Source of the DNA: Lutibacter flavus | Lineage (GTDB): Bacteria > Bacteroidota > Bacteroidia > Flavobacteriales > Flavobacteriaceae | DNA length: 64,000 nucleotides | Assembly (NCBI RefSeq): GCF_900188355.1 | Contig: NZ_FZNX01000001.1 | Span: forward strand, 667,754-731,753 | Reading direction: 5' to 3' | Part shown: piece by piece, positions 36,165 to 44,267 of the stretch | Layout of the letters: every line of letters starts with the position of its first letter | Numbering within the stretch: the first letter of the stretch is position 1 | Notes under the pieces: model-generated | Told to the model about the DNA's origin: nothing | Database searches by the model: none | What the model saw: only the letters and a program-made list of their open reading frames with translations | Translations under genes and position numbers: made by a program

Positions 36165-36476
36165 TTGAATAAAAAAGATAGTTGCCCATTAAATTATACT
36201 ATGAATTTAATAGGGACAAAATGGAAACCTTTAATTCTATTTCATTTATTAGAAGGCGGTTTGCGTTCAGGAATATTACAAAAGAAAATTTTAGGGATTT
36301 CAAATAAAATGTTTACACAAACGGTAAGAGATTTAGAAAAAGATGGACTTATTTCTAGAAAAGTTTATCCTGTAGTCCCACCTAAAGTGGAATACAGATT
36401 AACCACTAGAGGGAAATCACTTGAGAATATTTTAAGAAGTTTGGATAAATGGGGTTCTGAAGATTGTCAGAATTAA
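36165..36476 (+). CDS. HxlR family transcriptional regulator
   Basis: A 103-residue winged-helix protein from a TTG start. The family motifs are intact: SCPLNYTMNLIGTKWKPLILFHLLEGG, then ISNKMFTQTVRDLEKDGLI and VEYRLTTRGKSLENIL. HxlR regulators sense aldehydes, quinones or redox state, often through the conserved N-terminal Cys, which is present here. It lies on the plus strand against the array direction and is divergent from the VOC gene, 121 bases apart, as in many detoxification pairs. Confidence 0.88.
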   Translation: MNKKDSCPLNYTMNLIGTKWKPLILFHLLEGGLRSGILQKKILGISNKMFTQTVRDLEKDGLISRKVYPVVPPKVEYRLTTRGKSLENILRSLDKWGSEDCQN

Positions 36477-36500
36477 TTGAAGTGACTCGATTTCAAACTT

Positions 36501-36637
36501 GTAGGTAACCAAGGGTTAGAGCATGAAAAGTAGCGGGTTTGAAAACGCACTTTTCAGATGTTTAAATTAATATTTTTTTGTTTTAGAAACATTATATTTT
36601 ACTGAATTGAGCAATTTTTTACACGTAGTTACCCTAC
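36501..36637 (-). repeat. attC-like site, D family
   Basis: Boxes GTAGGTAAC (36501) and GTTACCCTAC (36628) are complementary except for one base. The interior has the D-family pattern GAGCATGAAAAGTAGCGGG ... GAGCAATTTTTTACACG. Confidence 0.75.
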
Positions 36638-36648
36638 GTTTTTAATTT

Positions 36649-36864
36649 TCAGGCTAAATTTATTCTGGCTTTCGCAAAAATATCTTGTAATTCTTTTTCA
36701 ATCGGAAATGGTTTTAAAGGTGGAACATTCGCTCTTCCAGGATTTCCAATTAGAATTTTTCCAACGAACGATTTTACACCTCCAAAAATCAGACGTGAAA
36801 TTTGTCCGATAATTTCTTTTCCGCATTTGATTTTAATTCCGAATTGTAACATTTTCCAATGCAC
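36649..36864 (-). CDS. Short unidentified protein or fragment
   Basis: A 71-codon frame from GTG at 36864, or 67 codons from the ATG at 36852. It reads FGIKIKCGKEIIGQ, then GVKSFVGKILIGNPGRANVP and ends FAKARINLA. The Gly/Pro-rich middle looks like a piece of a larger enzyme rather than a complete protein, and no family is recognised. It follows the site at 36501 directly, in cassette orientation. It could be a truncated gene. Confidence 0.4.
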   Translation of the reverse strand: MHWKMLQFGIKIKCGKEIIGQISRLIFGGVKSFVGKILIGNPGRANVPPLKPFPIEKELQDIFAKARINLA

Positions 36865-36939
36865 GAATTAACTCTTAACTATATCTACCAAATGCAGTAT
36901 ATTCTGTGTTATATGAATACTTTTAATAACGTATCCATT

Positions 36940-37814
36940 TTAAATCTGACTATTAAAAAAATCTAATATTCGAGTACGTACATATTCAGGTTGATCTGAT
37001 ACAACTGCATGATTACACTCTTTAATAAGTTTTGCATCACAATTGTATAATATTTTGCGGGCTCTTTCAATAGCACGTCTTGAATTATAAAGAAATTCTT
37101 GCTCACCTATTAATAATAATACAGGCATTACAAGTTTTTGTAATTCTTCATTTGTAAATACACGAGGAGGAACTTTCATTATCATTTTGGCACTTCTGAA
37201 TCTTTCATACAAAATATGTGAATGTTGAATACAGTTAAAGTTTGTTTTATAACAAAGTGCTTTTTCGAAAATACGTACTGTAAATTTTGAGGGTATTAAT
37301 AACGGTAGAAAACCAAGTAGAAAACCAACACCTCCTTTCACGAAAGTCATATATGGAGCTAGAAGTCCTAGTTTTTCAACTCTTTCAGGTTCATGAATCG
37401 CAAAATTAGCAGCAACAAATCCTCCAAATGACCAACCCAACACTTTGGCACTCTGGATACCGAAATACTCAAATAATTCGACAATCCAATTTGCTAAATC
37501 CTTTTCCGTTTTTGGCGGATTACTCGGTATAGTTTTACCAACATCTCCTATTACATCCACTGCGTATGTAGATGATCTTGACTTAATTCTTCAATAATAG
37601 GTGACCATATTGCTGAAGTCATTAGAGCACAATGGAATAGCATTAATGGTGGCGCATCTTTAGGTCCACTTATAATAATATGAGTATTGCCGTAGGATGT
37701 TGGAATATCAATTTCCACACATGGTATCGGCCAGAGTTTCATTGCAGCATCATAAACCTTATAAAACCTGGCTTCAGCCTTTGCAGATTTGAAAATAGGA
37801 GAATTAGCACGCAT
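36940..37814 (-). pseudogene. Alpha/beta hydrolase with a frameshift
   Basis: The first 80 codons (from 37814) read as an alpha/beta-hydrolase start (THIIISGPKDAPPLMLFHCALMTSAIWSP) and stop at 37551. The rest continues in another frame from the TYAVDVIGDVGKTIPSNPP region to 36940, with the nucleophile elbow VLGWSFGGFVAA and the catalytic His in ECNHAVVSDQPE. The break lies between IEELSQDH and TYAVDV near 37555-37575. Apart from it, all catalytic parts of a roughly 290-residue hydrolase are present. It is either a recent loss or a sequencing slip. Confidence 0.75.
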
Positions 37815-37853
37815 AATAAATTTTAAGTTTATAAATAATTTATTTAAGTGTCT

Positions 37854-37997
37854 CGTCCTGAAATATGGCTACAGTTAAAATTAATAATTAAGCTGTTAAT
37901 TTATATACCATATTAGGTGTTTTATAGTTTAAAGATAAGTGTAATCTTATTTTGTTGTATAAATTAATTGCATTTTTTGTAGCTATATTTCAGGACG
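37854..37997 (-). mobile_element. IS3-family (IS150-type) remnant with both terminal repeats
   Basis: Terminal inverted repeats CGTCCTGAAATATGGCTAC (37854) and GTAGCTATATTTCAGGACG (37979) match at 18 of 19 positions. Between them only the last 30 or so codons of an orfB-type transposase remain (minus strand: INLYNKIRLHLSLNYKTPN, then MVYKLTA and stop at 37888). The 144-bp element is thus an internally deleted, MITE-like IS. No clear target duplication was seen. Confidence 0.8.
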
Positions 37998-39065
37998 GGT
38001 CAGAGTTAGTATTTTTATCAGTTTTTCGTTGATATAATAATTTCCAGTTCCTAATTTTTCTTTTTTTAGTACATTATCTTTAGCTAATTGATTTAGATAT
38101 TTGGATGCTGTAATTCTCGAAACATCTAAATCGTTCTCAATGAACTCAATTTTTGTATATGGATGTTTAAATAAATTATTCAATAAATCTTGACTATAAA
38201 ATTTGTAATTGTTTCTTAGTAAATTTTTATATTCATATATTAAATCTCTAATTTTTCCAATTAATACAATTGTCTCTTTAGATATTTGCTCTACACTATC
38301 TAACATATATAAAATCCAATTTTCCCAATTGTCAGTTTCTCTAACTTCTTGTAAAAGGTTATAATAATCTGCTTTGTGTTCAATAATGTAACGACTTAAG
38401 TATAGAACAGGTAAATTTAATAAATCGTTCATTACTAAATATAGAACATTAATTATTCTTCCAGTTCTTCCGTTTCCATCATAAAAAGGATGAATACTTT
38501 CAAATTGAAAGTGAATTATTGCCATTTTAACTAATATGTCAAATTCAGACATATGTTCATCGTTAATGTATTTTTCTAGATTTGTCATTAAATCTAGGAT
38601 TGTATTATATTCTTGAGGAGGAGTGTATACAGTTTCTCCGGTTGTTGCATTTTTCAAAGCTGTTCCTGGAACTTTTCTGAATCCAGCATTATTTTTCTCT
38701 AATTCTGATTGTATTTCAATTATATCATTATTTGTTAGTATTTTATTTTTCTTAATTAACCCAAATCCTTTTTTTAATGCAGAAATATAGTTTTGAACTT
38801 CTTTAGCATTTAATGATTTGAAACCATCAAAATTTAACTCAGCTTTAAATATATCATCGTGAGTTGTTATTATATTCTCAACAGCAGAACTATCTTTAGC
38901 CTCTTGAAGACCTAAAGTGTTGATTAAAATATTTTCATTCGGAATACTTGAAACAATTCCTTTTAATTCAGCTAAAGCTCTATGAGCTTTAGCTAATTTT
39001 TTAAGAACTTTTTTTGTCTCAATATCTTGTTTTAGAGGTAATTTTTTTAATCTTTCAGATTCCAT
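37983..39065 (-). CDS. Fic family protein, C-terminus fused to an IS end
   Basis: A 360-residue Fic-domain protein with a C-terminal winged helix. The Fic motif is complete (HPFYDGNGRTGRIINVLYLV, about residue 195), and the N-terminal inhibitory helix carries SSAVENI, the SxxxEN pattern of self-inhibited Fic enzymes. It should transfer AMP from ATP to a target hydroxyl. The last codons, RPEI and stop, are encoded by the terminal repeat of the IS3 remnant, so the natural 3' end was replaced; the domains remain whole. It is a cassette gene by position (box TTGGCTAAC at 39199). Confidence 0.88.
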   Translation of the reverse strand: MESERLKKLPLKQDIETKKVLKKLAKAHRALAELKGIVSSIPNENILINTLGLQEAKDSSAVENIITTHDDIFKAELNFDGFKSLNAKEVQNYISALKKGFGLIKKNKILTNNDIIEIQSELEKNNAGFRKVPGTALKNATTGETVYTPPQEYNTILDLMTNLEKYINDEHMSEFDILVKMAIIHFQFESIHPFYDGNGRTGRIINVLYLVMNDLLNLPVLYLSRYIIEHKADYYNLLQEVRETDNWENWILYMLDSVEQISKETIVLIGKIRDLIYEYKNLLRNNYKFYSQDLLNNLFKHPYTKIEFIENDLDVSRITASKYLNQLAKDNVLKKEKLGTGNYYINEKLIKILTLTRPEI

Positions 39066-39198
39066 TATGTATAGAAATATTAATTTTCTTTACAAATATA
39101 AATCATTATGATAAGATAATCGATTTTTCTTATCATTACTTTGTGAAATGATAAAATATTTCAGTTTACTTATCATACCATTTTTTAGTGACATTATT

Positions 39199-39335
39199 TT
39201 GGCTAACGGTCTCGGCTATGAGTAGTTGCGTGGGTTAGCACTTAACCTTGCAAGTACACACCAAGTTGGAAATTCCGCAGGAATTTCCAAAGTAGGCGAG
39301 AACAAGCAATTACTTATAGTCATTGTTGTGCTTTC
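39199..39335 (-). repeat. attC-like site, B family
   Basis: The left box is TTGGCTAAC and the right box GTTGTGCTTTC. The interior is nearly identical to the site at 44857, with an inner hairpin GGAAATTCCGCAGGAATTTCC (too long by one base to be a perfect loop-free palindrome) and outer CTATGAGTAG ... TTACTTATAG. Confidence 0.85.
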
Positions 39336-39336
39336 G

Positions 39337-40386
39337 TTAGTTTTCAACCTTTTCATATCCTACTGGATCTCTATCAATAAATTGGATCAAAAGCTTGTGT
39401 GTGGAACTATCAGTACTACTAAAATCTAACATTAAATTCCAGTTAATAACGTAGAAAAGAGAATCATTGAATTGAACAAGTTCATCTTCTCTACCATCAG
39501 GCCTAATAAGATATAGAGATTCATTAGCATAACTAATTGTTATATTATTCCAACTTTTAATATTAGGTTCTATAGTTTTATAAGTGTAAATTCCAGAATA
39601 TCTTCTGATTAATTCTTTTTCAGGTGTTAGTTCATTAAAATTAAATTGGTATAAGACCTTATTCAAAGATTTGAGTAGATTCTTTTGGTATATAACTCTT
39701 ATGGTTTCCCATCTCGTTTTTTGAAGTAAGTAAGCTAAAAATGATTCATTGGCATAAAGATTCTTGACTGCTATTTCTTTTTCTTTCAAAGTGTAATCCT
39801 TTTTAAGAGCAATAGTATTCCTCAAACCATAATTACTTAAAGCAGAATAAAAATCTTTGGAAGCGGTCATCATTAAATTTAAAAGATTATCAGATTTAGA
39901 TTCATCTTCAAAACCAGCTTTGTATTGTGAAGAGAAGTTTGCTAAAACATTAAGCAATTCCTTATTTTTAATGATTGAAGTTTTTCCTGAACCAATAATC
40001 GCGTCGTAGCTTCCCATAACAGCCTCCTCTCGATGATGAGAAAAGGCACCTGTGCGAATATATTCTCTAATCGTATCAGGATGAATTGAATAATCTTGAG
40101 TCTCAATAGCATCTATTAAATCTCGAGAACGCAATATCACTCTTTCTTGATTTTTTATAGTTTCAATAAAATTTAAACGTGTTGCAATAAAATCTTCTTT
40201 GAGGTCTGAAAGAATTAATGCTTCTTCATTTTTCTCTTTTCTTAATTCATTACTGTTGTTAATCTGTAAAGCGATTACTATACCAATAACTACCAAAATA
40301 ATTTCGCCTATAGCATATTTTAAATACTTTCCATTTTTGCCTTCCGAAAGTAAGTTTTGTCTAATTTTTCTAAAGAATTTAATCAT
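39337..40386 (-). CDS. DUF6090 family membrane protein
   Basis: A 349-residue protein beginning MIKFFRKIRQNLLSEGK, then KYLKYAIGEIILVVIGIVIALQINN, the signature start of the flavobacterial DUF6090 family. One membrane helix (about residues 25-44) is followed by a long mostly helical soluble part (DLKEDFIATRLNFIETIKNQ). The role is unknown. It forms a complete cassette: GTTGTGCTTTC at 39325 pairs with GAAGCACAAC at 40408. A second, broken DUF6090 start lies at 42852. Confidence 0.88.
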   Translation of the reverse strand: MIKFFRKIRQNLLSEGKNGKYLKYAIGEIILVVIGIVIALQINNSNELRKEKNEEALILSDLKEDFIATRLNFIETIKNQERVILRSRDLIDAIETQDYSIHPDTIREYIRTGAFSHHREEAVMGSYDAIIGSGKTSIIKNKELLNVLANFSSQYKAGFEDESKSDNLLNLMMTASKDFYSALSNYGLRNTIALKKDYTLKEKEIAVKNLYANESFLAYLLQKTRWETIRVIYQKNLLKSLNKVLYQFNFNELTPEKELIRRYSGIYTYKTIEPNIKSWNNITISYANESLYLIRPDGREDELVQFNDSLFYVINWNLMLDFSSTDSSTHKLLIQFIDRDPVGYEKVEN

Positions 40387-40407
40387 TGGTTAGCGGTTTG
40401 TGATAAT

Positions 40408-40545
40408 GAAGCACAACGGGATTTTATAAGATTTGTGCGACTGGAAAATCGGAGATTTTTCGGTTGTAGCAAATCGATTGTTGAATGTTTGTCTGTTCGT
40501 TATTTAGTTTAAAAGTAAGCATAAATTTTATGAGGTGTTAGCCTT
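40408..40545 (-). repeat. attC-like site, A family
   Basis: Boxes GAAGCACAAC (40408) and GTTAGCCTT (40537). The interior has the A-family core TTTTATAAGATTTGTGCGAC, inner GGAAAATC-GGA-GATTTTTC hairpin, GTAGCAAATCG and GCATAAATTTTATGAGG. Confidence 0.88.
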
Positions 40546-40743
40546 TCGTTATTTTTTATAATTCCGCGAAATTGAAAACGATTAGTGCAAACTAAGTATT
40601 GCCTTTTCATTTCTGAATCTATTTCAACTTTTATTTGGGCAGTACGTTCTTCTATTTTATTCCACGTTTGTTTCAAATAACGTGCGCGATTTTATTCAAA
40701 AATTATAGCTTGTTTGAAATTTATTTAAAATATAATATCAGGA
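40546..40743 (-). other. Coding remnant and decayed cassette border
   Basis: On the minus strand a start-less frame reads RYLKQTWNKIEERTAQIKVE, then IDSEMKRQYLVCTNRFQFRG and IIKNNERLT into the neighbouring site. It looks like the 3' end of a gene whose body is missing. TTATAGCT at 40708 complements AGCTATAAC at 42621 and probably marks the distal border of the inserted nitrilase/cysteine synthase cassette. Confidence 0.4.
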
Positions 40744-41664
40744 TTAATAATACTTTAAAAATAGGTCTTCAATAGAAAGATAGCGCTCGCCAGTGTCATA
40801 ATTTATAGTTAATATAGTTTTTTTTGAATTTATAGTTTGTAATTGTTTTCTAACCGCAGCCAAAGATGCTCCGGTAGAAATACCTACCAAAATGCCTTCG
40901 ATTTTTGCTAAATTTTGAACTTCTGAAAATGCTTCCTCTTTTGTTATTTTAATGACGCCATCAATTGAATTTTTATTGAACACTTCAGGAAAAAAACCTG
41001 GTCCAATACCTTGTATTGGGTGAGGTCCTGGTTCTCCTCCAGAGATTATTGCAGAATCATTGGGTTCTACTGCTATGACCTTTAAATTTGAAAAGGTTTC
41101 CTTTAAACCCTCAGAAATACCAGTAATATGACCGCCAGTACCAACTCCAGTAATTAAATAATCTAAACCTTCAGGAAAATCATTAGCAATTTCTAAAGCT
41201 GTTGTTTTACGATGTATTTCTGGGTTTGCTTGGTTTGTGAATTGTGAAGGCATCCACGCATTTTTATTACTTGCCACTAATTCATTAGCTTTTGCAATGG
41301 TACCTCCTAAGCCTAATTCTTTTGGAGTTAGTACAAGATTAGCACCGTAAGCGGCCATTAAAGACCTTCTTTCAACAGACATTGATTCAGGCATTACAAG
41401 AGTAAGTTTGTAGTTTTTCACTGCGGCAACCATTGCTAAACCAATACCAGTATTTCCAGAAGTGGGCTCAATAATTTCTGTGTCTTGAGTTAAAATATTT
41501 CTTTTTTCAGCATCCTCAATCATAGACAATGCAATTCTGTCTTTAATGCTTCCTCCTGGGTTAGCTTTTTCAAGTTTCATCCAAACATTTGTATTTGGAA
41601 ATAATTTAGCCAATCGTACAACTGGTGTGTTACCAATGCTTTCTAAAATGTTATTGATTTTCAT
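40744..41664 (-). CDS. cysK: Cysteine synthase family PLP enzyme (possible beta-cyanoalanine synthase)
   Basis: A 306-residue beta-family PLP enzyme. The PLP lysine lies in [14 protein letters not shown] (about residue 42), the substrate loop in [11 protein letters not shown], the phosphate-binding loop in [11 protein letters not shown] and the PLP-N1 Ser in [11 protein letters not shown]. These are the CysK signatures: O-acetylserine plus sulphide gives cysteine. Related enzymes also make beta-cyanoalanine from cysteine and cyanide. A nitrilase gene lies 18 bases upstream in the same cassette, which makes cyanide or nitrile handling an attractive but unproven role. Confidence 0.9.
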   Translation of the reverse strand: MKINNILESIGNTPVVRLAKLFPNTNVWMKLEKANPGGSIKDRIALSMIEDAEKRNILTQDTEIIEPTSGNTGIGLAMVAAVKNYKLTLVMPESMSVERRSLMAAYGANLVLTPKELGLGGTIAKANELVASNKNAWMPSQFTNQANPEIHRKTTALEIANDFPEGLDYLITGVGTGGHITGISEGLKETFSNLKVIAVEPNDSAIISGGEPGPHPIQGIGPGFFPEVFNKNSIDGVIKITKEEAFSEVQNLAKIEGILVGISTGASLAAVRKQLQTINSKKTILTINYDTGERYLSIEDLFLKYY

Positions 41665-41682
41665 ATTGTTTTTATATTTAAT

Positions 41683-42603
41683 TTATTCTATGTTATTTTT
41701 CACATTGAATGTAAATACATCAGGCCTCGAATAGTGTCCAACGACATCAAACATTCGTTTAGCTTTTATGATTTGTTTAAGATCAATATCTGCATATAAA
41801 ATACCCTCTTCTGCCTCAAGCGGACCTGCTAATAATTGTCCATTTGGACCAATTATAGAGCTATTCCCAACATTAATCCACTCTCTTCCTTCCGGGTAAA
41901 GTTTTTTAAACTCATATTCATCAGGAATGTCATCCATTTTTAAGGACATACAAGCACTTATTACAAATAATCCACCTTCTCTAGCTATATTTTGCATAGA
42001 TTGTATCCAGTTTGGACTTTTGTCCCAAGTTGGAGATGCTAGTATTTGAGTTCCAAATTCGTAGATTGCATTTCTTGCTAATGGCATAAAGTTTTCCCAA
42101 CAAATCAATCCTGCTATTTTTCCAGCTGAAGTGTTATAAGAACATAGAGTACTACCAGCGCCTTGCGACCAAATTAGACGTTCACCTCCAGTTGGAATTA
42201 ACTTCCTATGTTTACCTAGAATATTACCTTTATCATCTATAAAAAGTAAGCTATTAAATAAACTTGCGCTACTGGTTTCAGAATTTTTCTCGCTCATACC
42301 AATTACAACATTGATATTTGCTTTTTTTGCAGCTTTACAAAGTTTACTGGTGCTACTATCTGGAACAGAAACAGCATTTTCAACAAGTTTTAAATAAAGT
42401 TCATTTAAATCAGTTCCTTTACTATTCGGAATTAGCCATACCCAATCTGGGTATCCAGAGATAAAAGCCTCTGGAAAGACAATTAAGTTAGCTCCATTTT
42501 CTCCTGCTTCTAATATCGCTTCACAGGCTTTTTGAACAGTTTTTTCTTTGTTCAGGAATATTGGTGAAAGTTGTGCGGATGCTACCTTTATATTTTTAGT
42601 CAT
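41683..42603 (-). CDS. Nitrilase
   Basis: A 306-residue carbon-nitrogen hydrolase of true nitrilase type. The Glu-Lys-Cys triad is visible: VFPEAFISGYP, KHRKLIPTGGERLIW and GLICWENFMPL. The C-terminal DVVGHYSRPDVF is typical of nitrile-cleaving members rather than omega-amidases. It converts organic nitriles (perhaps beta-cyanoalanine) to acids and ammonia. It precedes cysK by 18 bases on the same strand, so they are co-transcribed. The pair forms one two-gene cassette, and a two-step cyanide detoxification is inferred. Confidence 0.92.
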   Translation of the reverse strand: MTKNIKVASAQLSPIFLNKEKTVQKACEAILEAGENGANLIVFPEAFISGYPDWVWLIPNSKGTDLNELYLKLVENAVSVPDSSTSKLCKAAKKANINVVIGMSEKNSETSSASLFNSLLFIDDKGNILGKHRKLIPTGGERLIWSQGAGSTLCSYNTSAGKIAGLICWENFMPLARNAIYEFGTQILASPTWDKSPNWIQSMQNIAREGGLFVISACMSLKMDDIPDEYEFKKLYPEGREWINVGNSSIIGPNGQLLAGPLEAEEGILYADIDLKQIIKAKRMFDVVGHYSRPDVFTFNVKNNIE

Positions 42604-42620
42604 TTAAATTATTTTTAATT

Positions 42621-42757
42621 AGCTATAACGAGTTTTTATAAGATTTGTTCGATTGGAAAATTGAAGATTTTACCCTTGTAACAAATCGTTTGTTGAATGT
42701 TAATCAGTTAGTATTTAGTTTAAATGTAAGTATAATTTTTTTGAGGTGTTACCTTTC
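42621..42757 (-). repeat. attC-like site, diverged A family
   Basis: Boxes AGCTATAAC (42621) and GTTACCTTTC (42748). The A-family core carries more substitutions than elsewhere (GATTTGTTCGATTGGAAAAT, TTGTAACAAATCG). This site breaks the otherwise regular box pairing and bounds the nested nitrilase cassette. Confidence 0.8.
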
Positions 42758-42900
42758 TTTGCTTTACATTATTGAAATCAACTTAAATATAGTCTAAAAT
42801 CGGTCAATTTTATTTTTTAGAAAGATGCTTACTTTTCTGTATAGCACAAAGCTAAATTTTTCTAAAGAACTTTAACATTGATCAGTGGTTGATTTTAATG
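42758..42900 (-). pseudogene. Remnant of a DUF6090 gene 5' end
   Basis: An ATG at 42878 opens MLKFFRKI and stops at 42852. Both the residues and the flanking bases (CTAAATTTTTCTAAAGAAC) match the start of the intact DUF6090 gene at 40386. The rest of the gene is absent. The cassette's own box AAGGCTAAC at 42901 pairs with GTTAGCCTT at 40537, on the far side of the nitrilase pair. Confidence 0.65.
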
Positions 42901-43035
42901 AAGGCTAACGGTTTAGGGTTATGATTTGTTGCGAGAAAATCCGCTAGGATTTTCGGACAAGAAATTAGGTTAAATGTACAAAACGATTGTCGGACTTGCA
43001 CGAAATAGCAATAAATTATACCCATTGTTGGCGTG
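42901..43035 (-). repeat. attC-like site, C-like family
   Basis: Boxes AAGGCTAAC and GTTGGCGTG (43027). The interior has an inner hairpin GAAAATCCGCTAGGATTTTC and an outer GGGTTATGATTTGTTGC ... AGCAATAAATTATACCC pairing. Confidence 0.82.
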
Positions 43036-43058
43036 TCGTTATTTGTTTCTGTTTTTCA

Positions 43059-43772
43059 TTAAAGTACTCTCCCAATCATAGAACCAGCATTAAGTACACA
43101 ATGAGCAATAATTAATGGCCATAAATTTCGTCCAAACTTCACATATGCTATTCCCATAATTAAACCAATAATACCAACTGTAATTGACCTTTCTGAAAAA
43201 TCATTAGAATGTCTAAACCCAAATATTGCTGCTTGTAATATCACAGCAATAACAGTTGCGAAATAGGTCTTAGAAAATAATCTTTCAATCCAATTTATTA
43301 AAAAACCTCTATCCAATAATTCTTCTAACATTGATTGAAGTAAAATGAAAGGGATTATTAAAAAAAAGTGTGACCAATTTCCTTTTAAGTCTCCAAATTT
43401 AGAAACAGCACTTTCCGATGATGTGTCTGATGCCATAGAAAATGGTAAATGGTCTTTAAAAATATTAAATGCTATTAGCGAAATCATTGTAGTTGCAAGA
43501 ATTAAAGCCGCAATCCCTAACGTTTTCCATAAATTATCAGGTTTTCGTAAGCCTAGTTCTTTCCAAGTCACACTTCTGACTTTCATTCTCCAAGTAGCTA
43601 CAATCAAGGTCGTGAATGACCAAAAAAGTCCATTTGCTATAAATCCTACTTTTGGAATATAAATTTCTCTAATCAAAAACATTATAGAGATATAAATAAC
43701 CAAATCAAATAAAAATCCTTTGTAGTTATTTTTTCCTTCTAATTCAGTTTTTGATTTCGTATTATCTATCAT
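43059..43772 (-). CDS. CPBP family intramembrane metalloprotease
   Basis: A 237-residue protein with about eight membrane helices. The CPBP/Abi active-site motifs are intact: EELLDRGFL (EExxxR), FGFRHSND (FxxxH) and IIAHCVLNAG (HxxxN). These proteins cleave within membranes, like CAAX prenyl proteases, and often give self-immunity to bacteriocins. It forms a complete cassette: GTTGGCGTG at 43027 pairs with CACGCCAAC at 43831. Confidence 0.9.
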   Translation of the reverse strand: MIDNTKSKTELEGKNNYKGFLFDLVIYISIMFLIREIYIPKVGFIANGLFWSFTTLIVATWRMKVRSVTWKELGLRKPDNLWKTLGIAALILATTMISLIAFNIFKDHLPFSMASDTSSESAVSKFGDLKGNWSHFFLIIPFILLQSMLEELLDRGFLINWIERLFSKTYFATVIAVILQAAIFGFRHSNDFSERSITVGIIGLIMGIAYVKFGRNLWPLIIAHCVLNAGSMIGRVL

Positions 43773-43830
43773 ACTTTTTCTGTCCTAATTAGATTGTTAT
43801 TTTTCAAGAGTTATGTCCTTTTTTCTAATG

Positions 43831-43969
43831 CACGCCAACGTGATTTTATAAGATTTGTGCGACGTAAAAATCGGAGATTTTTCCGCCGTAGCAAATCGTT
43901 AGTTGAATGTTTGTCGGTTTGTTATTTAGTTTAAATGTAAGCATAAATTTTATGAGTTGTTGCCAGTAG
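43831..43969 (-). repeat. attC-like site, A family
   Basis: Boxes CACGCCAAC and GTTGCCAGTAG (43959). The inner stem here is GCGACGTAAAAATC ... GATTTTTCCGCCGTAGC, an A-family variant shared with the site at 59589. Confidence 0.9.
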
Positions 43970-43972
43970 TTT

Positions 43973-44263
43973 TTATCTCTTAAATCTATTAATTACTTTC
44001 TTTATAAATTCCGAAATAATATTGATGTCCTTTTTTATTGAATCTTTTTCAAATTGGCTGACGTTATTTCTTTTCGTTTTAGCCCAGTTTAATTTCAAAG
44101 TAGCTATGTCTGAATTAATCGAATCTTTCTCGAATTGACTTACTTTACTTTTAAACTCATTTATGAGCTGTGATACTTGAATATTAATTTTTTCGGATTG
44201 AGGCTGTTCATTCCATGTATTTTTTATGTCTTGCCAAATATTTTTCTGTTCACTATTCCACAT
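43973..44263 (-). CDS. Small helical partner of the cassette sigma factor
   Basis: A 96-residue soluble protein with the internal repeat SQFEKDSIxxDI (around residues 41 and 68) and a basic amphipathic tail (FIKKVINRFKR). It starts 4 bases after the sigma-factor stop, so the two are co-translated. There is no membrane helix or zinc motif, unlike standard anti-sigma factors. A sigma-binding function is suggested by the pairing only. Both genes share one cassette (box GTTGCCAGTA at 43959 with TACTGGCAAC at 44857). Confidence 0.75.
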   Translation of the reverse strand: MWNSEQKNIWQDIKNTWNEQPQSEKINIQVSQLINEFKSKVSQFEKDSINSDIATLKLNWAKTKRNNVSQFEKDSIKKDINIISEFIKKVINRFKR

Positions 44264-44267
44264 AATA

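Noticed and set aside
39226..39429. A plus-strand frame of 67 codons over the site at 39199
   Set aside because: It lies across the attC-like site and the end of the DUF6090 gene. The same frame over the sister site at 44857 is not conserved, so it is a chance opening.
43059..43772. Calling the CPBP protein part of a phage-defence island
   Set aside because: No restriction, toxin-antitoxin, retron or other defence genes with clear motifs accompany it. A single CPBP protease in a cassette is not enough.
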